NCBI GenBank assembly: GCA_017881145.1
Contig: JADGRG010000627.1
Location: forward strand, 1 to 13,621
Direction: 5' to 3'
DNA: 13,621 bases
Source: Sandaracinaceae bacterium
Lineage (GTDB): Bacteria; Myxococcota_A; Polyangia; Polyangiales; JAFGIB01
The stretch's first letter is position 1. Every line of letters starts with the position of its first letter. The position numbers and the translations under genes are program-made. The notes beneath the pieces are model-generated. The model made no database searches. It saw only the letters and a program-made list of their open reading frames with translations, and was not told where the DNA came from. This document shows positions 5,710 to 11,920 of this stretch, piece after piece.

Positions 5710-6129
5710 TCAGCGGTGCGTGAACGGATTGACGATGACCACCGAGCCGAAGCGTTGGCCGTCGTTCAGGTCTTCTGAGTAGAGCTTGGTGCAGCCCGCT
5801 TCAATGGCAGCTTGCACGACCATCGCGTCCCAGAATGAGAGCTGTGCCTTCTGTTGCAGCTCGATCGCAGCCGTCAGCAGTGCGCCGGTGTTCTCCACGA
5901 CCGCCCACGTGAGATACTCCTCAACGACCTCTTGAGCTTTGGCACTGCTCAGCGGTTTCTTCAGCTTGCGTGTGACGGTGACGTAGAACTCCTGGAGCAC
6001 CTGGATGCTGAGGACGCCGTTGCGGTCGTCCCAGAGTTCGAGGACAAGGTCGCGAGCGACCTCGTGCTTTGTCTTGGCGTCGCGGTCCTCCGCGTACACA
6101 AGGATGTTGGTATCAACGAAGCTTGGCAC
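5710..6129 (-). CDS. vapC: PIN-domain ribonuclease toxin, VapC family (pair 2)
   Basis: This gene encodes 139 residues from a GTG at 6129, overlapping the antitoxin end by 17 nt. A longer frame up to 6315 runs through the antitoxin gene and is rejected. The PIN active-site acids are visible: Asp6 in FVDTNILVY, Glu47 in LQEFYV, Asp101 in SFWDAMVV and Asp120 in YSEDLNDGQ. The DTNxLVY opening and the SEDLNDG motif are textbook VapC features. It is an RNA-cleaving toxin predicted to be neutralised by the ribbon-helix-helix protein encoded upstream. It appears intact and full length. The folded spacer lies downstream. Confidence 0.9.
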   Translation of the reverse strand: MPSFVDTNILVYAEDRDAKTKHEVARDLVLELWDDRNGVLSIQVLQEFYVTVTRKLKKPLSSAKAQEVVEEYLTWAVVENTGALLTAAIELQQKAQLSFWDAMVVQAAIEAGCTKLYSEDLNDGQRFGSVVIVNPFTHR

Positions 6130-6382
6130 GGTCGTGCAGCTCTTCTCGTGAGGGGAGTTTTCCTCCACCGAGGGACTGCCCACGGCGCAGACGTCTGACC
6201 GCAGTGTCGCGCGCCTTCGTGTAACCACGCTGGCGGTCGACCAGGCCGGCGAGCTCGCGTCGCAAGAACGCGGAGACGGAGAGGCCGCGTTCCGCGGCCA
6301 ATACGCGCGCCTCACGAAGCGTCTCTTCGTCGAGAGCCAGGGTGATGTTGCGAGCGCTGGACACCGAGAACACGTGTAGCAC
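6113..6382 (-). CDS. vapB: Ribbon-helix-helix antitoxin (pair 2)
   Basis: This gene encodes up to 89 residues from a GTG at 6382. GTG codons at 6373 and 6364 are equally possible, because no Shine-Dalgarno is evident before any of them. The segment ARNITLALDEETLREARVLA followed by AERGLSVSAFLRRELAGL is a ribbon-helix-helix fold of the CopG type. The remaining basic and then mixed-charge tail should contact the toxin. The gene overlaps the PIN toxin by 17 nt. The promoter-proximal sequence includes a short palindromic repeat that could be its operator. The sequence differs clearly from the first antitoxin, so the pairs are independent acquisitions or old paralogues. Confidence 0.8.
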   Translation of the reverse strand: MLHVFSVSSARNITLALDEETLREARVLAAERGLSVSAFLRRELAGLVDRQRGYTKARDTAVRRLRRGQSLGGGKLPSREELHDRAKLR

Positions 6383-6385
6383 GTG
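6371..6385 (-). promoter_or_regulatory. Operator candidate of toxin-antitoxin pair 2
   Basis: Two CACGTG palindromes are separated by TAG (CACGTGTAGCACGTG), giving a 15-bp inverted repeat. It overlaps the proposed GTG start at 6382. If the antitoxin really begins at 6364, the repeat would lie just upstream of the coding region, which is the usual operator position. That favours the shorter antitoxin. Confidence 0.4.
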
Positions 6386-6407
6386 ATTTACGTGGAGGCA
6401 AGGGCGG

Positions 6408-6415
6408 GCTAACTA
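6408..6415 (+). repeat. GCTAACTA boundary repeat, third copy
   Basis: The 8-mer is shared with the right copy of the 12-bp inverted repeat (5559-5566) in the same orientation. It lies between the second antitoxin and the transposase-like remnant, and it overlaps the remnant's stop codon. Eight bases alone are weak evidence; the value is in the position. Confidence 0.3.
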
Positions 6416-6529
6416 ACCAGTGTCGCAGGGGGTCTTCTCGTCCACCATGAGCAGCGGCATGGACGTGCGGTTGACGCGCACCAACACATCGGCCCCGGCA
6501 TCCACTATGAGCCATTTCTGGACAGCTCT
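6413..6529 (-). pseudogene. Possible IS4-type transposase remnant
   Basis: In the same frame as fni and directly after its TGA, 38 codons run to a TAG at 6413. The peptide includes DAGADVLVRVNRTSMPL, which resembles the core of IS4-family (DDE) transposases, where a D/G-A-D-V-L-V-R-x-N segment is common. Nothing else of a transposase is present, so this would be a short, dead fragment. It sits between the toxin-antitoxin island and the isoprenoid genes, consistent with past mobile activity here. The resemblance is from memory of the family, and the fragment is short. Confidence 0.4.
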
Positions 6530-7576
6530 TCAGCTCACGAGCCCGAGCCAGTCTTTGAGCTCACCGCGCAGGATGCGTGGGGCGCGCGCTAGATCGGCGA
6601 CCGTGCGCGAGCCGGTCAGGAGCATCACCGTGAGCAGCTCGCGCTCCACGCGGTCGAGGAAGCTCTTGGCACCGGCCTCGCCGCCTTCGCGCAGCGCTTG
6701 CAGCAGCGGCCGCGCGATGCCGGCGGCCTTGGCTCCGAGCGCCAAGCTGCGCGCCACGTCCAGCCCGGTGCGGATGCCACCGGTCGCGATCACTTCGTGG
6801 CCAGCTTGCTTCGCATACACCACGCTGGCTGCGGTCGGAACGCCCCAGTCCCACAGGCGCTCGCCCACGGCCTTGTCGTCGCCCACGGCCCGCAGCGTCT
6901 CGACGCCCACCCACGACGTGCCGCCTGCGCCCGACACATCGACATAGCGCACGCCGACCTCGCGCAGACGCTGGGCCGTGCGCGGTGCGATGCCGCTGCC
7001 GGTTTCCTTGGCGATCACCGGCACGCTCAGCTCGGCGGTGAGGCGCGCGTAGGTCTGCAGACAACCGCGGAAGTCGCGGTCGCCTTCGGGCTGCACCAGC
7101 TCCATCGCGGGATTCATGTGAACACAGAGCGCATCCGCGCCGATGTCATGCGCCAGCTTGTCGAGCGTGGCGCTCTCGTGTTCGCGCGCCTGCACCACGC
7201 CGACGTTGCCGAGCACCAGCGTGGTCGGCGCGTGCTCGCGCACGGCGTAGGTCCAGGCCGTCTCCGGTGCGCGCTGCATGGCGCGTTGCGAGCCGAGGCC
7301 GAAGCCGTAGCCGCAGCGCTCGGCGATGGCGGCGAGCTTGTGGTTGACCTCGGCGGCTTCGCTCGTGCCACCGGTCATGGCCGCGATCAGGATCGGCGCG
7401 CGTAGACGTTTGCCGAAGAGCGTGACGCTCGGGTCGAGGTCCGCCAGCGCGAGCTCCGGCAACGAGTCGTGCAGCAGCTCCACGCATTCGAGGAGCGTGG
7501 TGCGACCGCGGAAGCTGACGTCTTCGGTCGCGCAGATCGTCAGGTGGTCGGCTTTGCGCTGGCCGATATCGCTCAT
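6530..7576 (-). CDS. fni: Type 2 isopentenyl-diphosphate delta-isomerase
   Basis: This FMN- and NAD(P)H-dependent enzyme interconverts IPP and DMAPP, giving the prenyl synthase its allylic primer. I chose the ATG at 7576 (348 aa, MSDIGQRKADHL...) because the family begins close to the R-K-x-x-H block; a GTG at 7606 would add ten residues. Visible motifs, in 348-aa numbering, are QRKADH (6-11), AAMTGG (65-70, FMN site), GLGSQR (93-98) and HMNPAMELVQPEGD (153-166). AKETGSG (189-195, Lys190), SGAGGTSW (215-222) and TGGIRTG (265-271, FMN phosphate) follow. Residue 158 is Met where the family usually has Gln. The gene is divergent from the prenyl synthase and the mevalonate genes. No Shine-Dalgarno is seen. 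Confidence 0.95.
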   Translation of the reverse strand: MSDIGQRKADHLTICATEDVSFRGRTTLLECVELLHDSLPELALADLDPSVTLFGKRLRAPILIAAMTGGTSEAAEVNHKLAAIAERCGYGFGLGSQRAMQRAPETAWTYAVREHAPTTLVLGNVGVVQAREHESATLDKLAHDIGADALCVHMNPAMELVQPEGDRDFRGCLQTYARLTAELSVPVIAKETGSGIAPRTAQRLREVGVRYVDVSGAGGTSWVGVETLRAVGDDKAVGERLWDWGVPTAASVVYAKQAGHEVIATGGIRTGLDVARSLALGAKAAGIARPLLQALREGGEAGAKSFLDRVERELLTVMLLTGSRTVADLARAPRILRGELKDWLGLVS

Positions 7577-7710
7577 ATTCGGACGAGTGAAGCACGCTTG
7601 GCTCACCCCGTCGAGTCAGAGCTGGGCGGCTGGGCGGCGGGTGCCAGGCTAGCAAGACACCGGTGCGGCGCTGGTCAACGTCGCGCACCTCGGCTACACA
7701 GCCAGACGGC
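7577..7710. promoter_or_regulatory. Divergent fni/prenyl synthase promoter region
   Basis: For the plus side, TGGTCA (7672-7677) and TACACA (7695-7700) are spaced by 17 nt, a fair -35/-10 pair. They put the transcription start a few bases before the ATG at 7711. On the minus strand the same bases read TTGACC (7678-7673), a 5/6 match to a -35. TAGCCT (7651-7646) would be its -10, but at 21 nt the spacing is too long for comfort. Overlapping -35 elements would couple the two transcripts, which is speculative. Confidence 0.35.
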
Positions 7711-8736
7711 ATGACCAGCCATTGGACCGAGGATGTCAGCGCGTGCGTGAACGCGCGGCTGGCCAGCTTCTTCGAGGAGAAGGCAGAGGAGGCCCAAGCC
7801 ACCTCGCCGCTCGCAGGCGAGCTTCTACTCGCGGTCAAAGACCTCGCCATGCGTGGCGGCAAGCGGCTGCGGCCCGCCGCGCTCTTCGCCGGCTATCGAG
7901 CCGTCTGCAGCAGCGGGCAAGTGCAGCAGACCGGGGATGTCGGTGCGGCGCTCGAGCTCTTGCAGACCTACTTCCTGATCCAGGACGACTGGATGGACGG
8001 CGACGAAGAGCGGCGCGGTGGCCCGTCAGTGCACGCCAGCTTCACGCAGCGCTACCGAGATCCGCAGCTGGCTGCGAGCCTGGCGATCCTGGCCGGTGAC
8101 CTCGCGGTGGGCTTCGCGTTCGAGCTCTTGCACCGCGCACCCTTTCCAACGGAGCGCGTGCGCGAAGGCTATGCGGCGTTTTCCGCCATGCACTTCGAGG
8201 TGGTATGTGGCCAGCAGCTCGACCTGCTCGAGCATCAAGACGTCTCGCTGATGCACCACCTGAAGACTGGCAGCTACACGGTGCGCGGGCCACTGCGCCT
8301 GGGTGCGTTGCTCGGCGACGCGAGCGCTGCGCAACTGGCTGCGCTGGAACGTTTCGGCGAGCCACTGGGCGTGGCCTTTCAGCTTCGCGACGACCTGCTC
8401 GGCACCTTCGGCGACCCGCGCGTGACAGGCAAGCCGGCCGGCCACGACCTGCGCGAAGGCAAGAACACCGTGCTGATCGCGGACGCGCGCGACACCTTGC
8501 CGGCCGAAGACTGGCACAAGCTGAAGCACGTGCTGGGCCACGACCACCCGAGCGCCGCAGATCTGGCCACGGCAGCGGCACTCCTGGAGCGGTCCGGTGT
8601 GCGTGCGCGCGTCGAGGCGCGGCTCTCGGCGCTGATCGCGCAATCCGAGCAAGCGCTGCAGGGCGCGCCGCTGACCAGCGAGGGTAGCGCGATGCTGGGT
8701 GATCTCCTGGCCCGGGTCGCAACGCGAGATCACTGA
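7711..8736 (+). CDS. Trans-isoprenyl diphosphate synthase, probably FPP synthase
   Basis: This gene encodes 341 residues from the ATG at 7711; frame extension to 7663 is not protein-like. The enzyme condenses DMAPP with IPP in head-to-tail steps. Motifs are GGKRLRP (49-55), the first Asp-rich motif DDWMD (92-96) with RRGGPSVH after it, and GQQLDL (168-173). KTGSYT (185-190) and the second region FQLRDDLLG (223-231), in which the last Asp is Gly, follow, and then GKPAGHDLREGKNT (240-253). Tyr87 and Phe88 occupy positions -5 and -4 before the first motif, and the motif has no two-residue insertion. This is the arrangement of eukaryotic-type FPP synthases, so a C15 product is predicted. Some actinobacterial GGPP synthases also have the DDxxG second motif, so C20 cannot be excluded. 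It heads the plus-strand isoprenoid set. Confidence 0.92.
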   Translation: MTSHWTEDVSACVNARLASFFEEKAEEAQATSPLAGELLLAVKDLAMRGGKRLRPAALFAGYRAVCSSGQVQQTGDVGAALELLQTYFLIQDDWMDGDEERRGGPSVHASFTQRYRDPQLAASLAILAGDLAVGFAFELLHRAPFPTERVREGYAAFSAMHFEVVCGQQLDLLEHQDVSLMHHLKTGSYTVRGPLRLGALLGDASAAQLAALERFGEPLGVAFQLRDDLLGTFGDPRVTGKPAGHDLREGKNTVLIADARDTLPAEDWHKLKHVLGHDHPSAADLATAAALLERSGVRARVEARLSALIAQSEQALQGAPLTSEGSAMLGDLLARVATRDH

Positions 8737-8836
8737 ACTTGCCGGGCTGACTCCGATGGCCTCGCAGCCACCGCCGGCTTCCGTGGCGATCATCAGTTCA
8801 ATCCAAGCAAGTCTCGGTGTAGAACACAGAGCTTAG

Positions 8837-9775
8837 ATGGTGATGTCCGACCAGCTTGCTGTGGGCCACGGTAAAGTCATCCTGCTCGGAGAACACTCCG
8901 TGGTGTATGGGCGACCGGCGCTCGCCGTGGCGATTCCACGCGGCTGTCGGGCCAGCGCCGAGGTCGCGCCGCTGGACGCGCTCGCGGTCGAGCCCTGGGG
9001 CGTCACGGTGCAGGCAACGCGCGCCGAGTCCGAGCCAGAGCGTGAGATGTTACGGCTGGGGCTGCTTGCGATCACGCAGCGCTATCCAGCGCCGCGACCG
9101 CAGCTCTTGGTGCGCGCCAACATGGAGATCCCGGGCGGTGCGGGTCTGGGCGGTTCGGCCGCCCTCAGCGTAGCCGTGGTTCGTGCGTTCGATGCCGCGC
9201 TCTCGCTCACGCACACGCCCGACGAGATCATCGAAGCCTCGCTTGCCTGGGAGCGCGTCTTCCACGGCAACCCGTCGGGCATCGACAGCGCGATGGCTAC
9301 CCGCGGCGGGCTCATGCTCTACCGTCGCGGTCAGCCTCTCTTGCCCGTGCACCTCGGACGCGACCTCATCTTCGTGGTCGGCGGTAGTGGCGAGCATGGC
9401 AGCACCAAAGCCATGGTCGAGAGCGTGGCTCGCCAGCATGCCCACGACGCCGCCAAGAGCGAGCAGATCTTCGATGCCATCGCGGCCCTGGTCGAGAGCG
9501 CCAGGGGCGCCTTGGAGGTGGGCGATCATACGCGCTTGGGGCAGCTCATGGATTGCAACCAAGAGCTGCTCGATACGCTGCTGCTCTCGACCGCCAAGCT
9601 CGAAGCCATGTGTCAGCTGGCACGGCAGGCGGGCGCCCTCGGCGCGAAGCTCACAGGTGGCGGCGGCGGTGGCTCGATGATCGCGTTGGCCGGCGATCGC
9701 AGGCAGGCCGATGCCATCACGCAGGCGCTATCGGCACGAGGCTTCGCGGCATTCGTAGTGGAGGTTTCGCGATGA
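8837..9775 (+). CDS. mvaK1: Mevalonate kinase (GHMP family)
   Basis: This gene encodes 312 residues and phosphorylates mevalonate to 5-phosphomevalonate with ATP. The start may be the ATG at 8837 or the one two codons later (8843); no Shine-Dalgarno is visible. Motif 1 is GHGKVILLGEHSVVYGRPAL (10-29, Lys13, Glu19). Motif 2, the ATP loop, is IPGGAGLGGSAAL (98-110). Catalytic Asp150 lies in HGNPSGIDSAM. Motif 3 is KLTGGGGGGS (271-280). The GHSVVYG context and NPSGID favour mevalonate kinase over the other GHMP kinases in this locus. The usual GLGSSAA reads GLGGSAA, and the D-T-G loop expected near residue 183 reads GGSGEHGST; both could alter kinetics or feedback. Its stop overlaps the next start (ATGA), indicating translational coupling. 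Confidence 0.93.
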   Translation: MVMSDQLAVGHGKVILLGEHSVVYGRPALAVAIPRGCRASAEVAPLDALAVEPWGVTVQATRAESEPEREMLRLGLLAITQRYPAPRPQLLVRANMEIPGGAGLGGSAALSVAVVRAFDAALSLTHTPDEIIEASLAWERVFHGNPSGIDSAMATRGGLMLYRRGQPLLPVHLGRDLIFVVGGSGEHGSTKAMVESVARQHAHDAAKSEQIFDAIAALVESARGALEVGDHTRLGQLMDCNQELLDTLLLSTAKLEAMCQLARQAGALGAKLTGGGGGGSMIALAGDRRQADAITQALSARGFAAFVVEVSR

Positions 9776-10761
9776 GCACGACCCAACGTATCGGCCGGGC
9801 GCGCGCTCGCGCCAACATCGCGCTGGCCAAGTATTGGGGCAAGGCGGACGTCGAGCGAAACCTGCCGGCGGTGCCCAGCATTTCGATGACCCTCGATCCG
9901 CTGACCACCGAAACCAGCGTCGAGCCACGCGCTGACTTGCTTCGGGATGAGCTCATCCTCAACGGCACGCCTGCAGCTGCCGTGGAAGTTGCACGTGCCA
10001 CGCAGCTTCTCGATCGCGTGCGCGCCGAGGCCGGTGTGCACTGGCGGGCCCGCATCGAGAGCCAGAACCATTTCCCTACTGCATCCGGTTTGGCTTCCAG
10101 TGCCTCCGGTTTCGCAGCGCTTGCCGCCGCCGCCCGCTGCGCAGCAGGCCTGCCCTTCGATGCCGCCGCCACCTCTGCGTTGGCTCGGCGTTCGTCCGCG
10201 TCGGCTGCGCGCTCCGTGTATGGCGGCTACGTCGAGCTGCCTGCCGGCCTGCCGGGCGACGACGCTCTGGCTGCGCTGCCGCTCGCGCCGGTCGAGCATT
10301 GGGGGCTCTGCATCGTGGTGGCCGTCACGGCAGAAGGTCGCAAAGCCGTAGGCTCGACCGACGGCATGACACATACGAAGCTCACCTCTCCGTATTACGA
10401 CGCGTGGGTGGAGGCCGCGCCCGCGCTCGCCGCGGAGGTGCGTGCCGGCATCCTGGCCCGGGACCTCGGGCAAGTCGGTCGCGCCATGGAGCAGAGCACG
10501 CTCGCTATGCACGCCTGCGCGCTGGCGGCAGCACCTGGTCTCATCTACTTCCAACCAGCTACACTGGCTGCGTTTGCTCGAGTCCGCGCGCTGCGGAGCG
10601 AGCGTCGTGCCGAAGTCTACGCGACCATGGACGCCGGCCCGCACGTGAAGGCGCTCTGCCACGCCGCCGATGCGACCGCAGTCAGCCAGGCCCTCTCGGA
10701 GGTGCCAGGTGTATTGCGCACGATCCTCGCTGGTCCCGGTCCTGGGGTGGAGCTAGTGTGA
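9772..10761 (+). CDS. mvaD: Diphosphomevalonate decarboxylase
   Basis: This gene encodes 329 residues. The enzyme makes IPP from mevalonate diphosphate with ATP, losing CO2 and phosphate. The ATG overlaps the mevalonate kinase stop, and GAGG lies 8-10 nt upstream. Family blocks are ANIALAKYWGKAD (14-26), LPAVPSISMTLD (31-42) and the ATP loop FPTASGLASSASGFAAL (101-117). SSASAARSVYGGYVEL (141-156, Arg147) and YATMDAGPHVKAL (283-295, catalytic Asp287) follow. The A-K-Y-W-G-K signature separates this family from the other GHMP proteins. The usual GSGSACRS reads SSASAARS, a mild change. Because a phosphomevalonate kinase gene lies just downstream, the classical substrate (the diphosphate) is more likely than monophosphate. 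A 187-bp gap follows. Confidence 0.95.
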   Translation: MSTTQRIGRARARANIALAKYWGKADVERNLPAVPSISMTLDPLTTETSVEPRADLLRDELILNGTPAAAVEVARATQLLDRVRAEAGVHWRARIESQNHFPTASGLASSASGFAALAAAARCAAGLPFDAAATSALARRSSASAARSVYGGYVELPAGLPGDDALAALPLAPVEHWGLCIVVAVTAEGRKAVGSTDGMTHTKLTSPYYDAWVEAAPALAAEVRAGILARDLGQVGRAMEQSTLAMHACALAAAPGLIYFQPATLAAFARVRALRSERRAEVYATMDAGPHVKALCHAADATAVSQALSEVPGVLRTILAGPGPGVELV

Positions 10762-10774
10762 CAACATCCCACCA

Positions 10775-10793
10775 CTTGCCTGAGTCAGGTGAG
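10775..10793. promoter_or_regulatory. Hairpin or palindrome after the decarboxylase gene
   Basis: CTTGCCTG and CAGGTGAG pair over 8 bp (two G-T pairs) around AGT. As DNA, the core CCTGAGTCAGG (10779-10789) is a perfect palindrome around one base. It sits just after the decarboxylase stop. It could be a weak terminator or attenuator, or a regulator site before the phosphomevalonate kinase gene. The rest of the 187-bp gap (10762-10948) shows nothing clear. Confidence 0.35.
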
Positions 10794-10948
10794 CGTCGAA
10801 GTCGATCCCAGATAGAGCCTCGGCTCGCATTAACCAGGTAGGAGCGCGCGTAGGATCACTGCCGCTCGTTCTTCGACTTGCCTGGACTGATACTTCCCAG
10901 CGATATCCACTGCTCCCAGTTGATCCGGCCTTCGGCAGGTGCACCCAC

Positions 10949-11920
10949 GTGTCTATTGTGAAACCGACTATCGTTGTGAGTGCCCCTGGCAAGATGATGA
11001 TCACGGGTGAATATGCTGTCCTGCACGGCGCCGAGGCCGTGGTCGCCGCAGTGGATCGCCGCGCATTCGCGCGCCTGCACGCCGCCGTACCAGTGCCAAG
11101 CCTCCCGCCGGAAGCGGCGGCCGCCCGAGCTGAAGCCGAGCGCCGCATCGGGGCCACGAAAGCGGTGATCGGGTTGGATGTTTCTGAAATGAGACAAAAT
11201 GGTCTCAAGCTTGGTCTCGGCTCGTCGGCAGCCGGAGCCGCGGCGGTCGCTGGACTGGTGTTCGCCGCCGCCGGGCGAGACCTCGAACGGCCCCAAGCTC
11301 AGCGCGAGGTCTTGGACGCGGCGCTACGCGGCCACAACGCTATCGCGCCAAAAGGCAGCGGAGCCGACGTCGCGGCCGCCGTGCTCGGAGGCTTCGTTCG
11401 CTACCGCCGACTGGGCGATGCAGTCGAAACCCATCCCATCGCCTGGCCGAAAGCGCTCTCGGTCCGAGTCGTGTGGACCGGGCAGGAGGCCCGCACCAGC
11501 GACTTCTTGGCCAGCGTCGAGGCTCTTGCCAAACGTGATCCCGAACGACACCAAGGTGTCATGGCGGCTCTGGGCAGGGAGGCTGACCGGTTCATCCACG
11601 CCCTTGTGGACCAGAACTTGGTAGGTGCCATTGAGGCTACTGGCGCCTATGCTTTGGCGATGAAGACGCTGGGCGAAGCGGCCGGGATTGGTATCGTTAC
11701 AGAGTCGCTGGCTAAAGTCGCTGCTCTGGCGCAGAGCGTGGGCGGCGCGGCTAAGCCGTCCGGTGCCGGTGGTGGGGACGTTGCCCTCGCGATCTTCGCC
11801 GAGCCCGACTCGGCAGCTCACTTCGAACACCTGTGTGCCAAAGGTGGCCTGCAGGTACTATCCATCGGACTGGGTGCTCCCGGCGTTCGCGTCGAGACCC
11901 CAAGCAGCGAGGCAGCATGA
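10949..11920 (+). CDS. mvaK2: Phosphomevalonate kinase (GHMP family)
   Basis: This gene encodes 323 residues from a GTG at 10949; AGGT lies upstream, and a second GTG at 10958 is possible. It converts phosphomevalonate to mevalonate diphosphate. Motif 1 is VSAPGKMMITGEYAVLHG (10-27, Lys15, Glu21). Motif 2 is KLGLGSSAAG (87-96). KGSGADVAAAVLGG (135-148) carries Asp140. Motif 3 is AKPSGAGGGDVALAIF (268-283). The combination of TGEYAVL, KGSGxDVAAA and KPSGAGGGD is that of the ERG8/MvaK2-type phosphomevalonate kinases. It is somewhat shorter than the usual bacterial length of about 350. Third positions look slightly less G/C-biased than in neighbouring genes, especially at the start. It is separated from mvaD by 187 bp but overlaps mvaA by 4 nt. 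Confidence 0.9.
   Translation: MSIVKPTIVVSAPGKMMITGEYAVLHGAEAVVAAVDRRAFARLHAAVPVPSLPPEAAAARAEAERRIGATKAVIGLDVSEMRQNGLKLGLGSSAAGAAAVAGLVFAAAGRDLERPQAQREVLDAALRGHNAIAPKGSGADVAAAVLGGFVRYRRLGDAVETHPIAWPKALSVRVVWTGQEARTSDFLASVEALAKRDPERHQGVMAALGREADRFIHALVDQNLVGAIEATGAYALAMKTLGEAAGIGIVTESLAKVAALAQSVGGAAKPSGAGGGDVALAIFAEPDSAAHFEHLCAKGGLQVLSIGLGAPGVRVETPSSEAA

Noticed and set aside
6130..6315. N-terminal extension of the second PIN toxin
   Set aside because: It runs through the antitoxin gene in another frame; PIN toxins start just before the F-V-D-T-N motif, matching the GTG at 6129.
6312..6515. 67-aa minus-strand frame between the antitoxin and fni
   Set aside because: Out of frame with the transposase-like peptide and overlapping the antitoxin; composition is not protein-like.
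9613..10662. 349-aa open frame on the minus strand
   Set aside because: It is antisense to the mevalonate kinase and decarboxylase genes, which have clear motifs; its composition is that of a GC-rich shadow frame.
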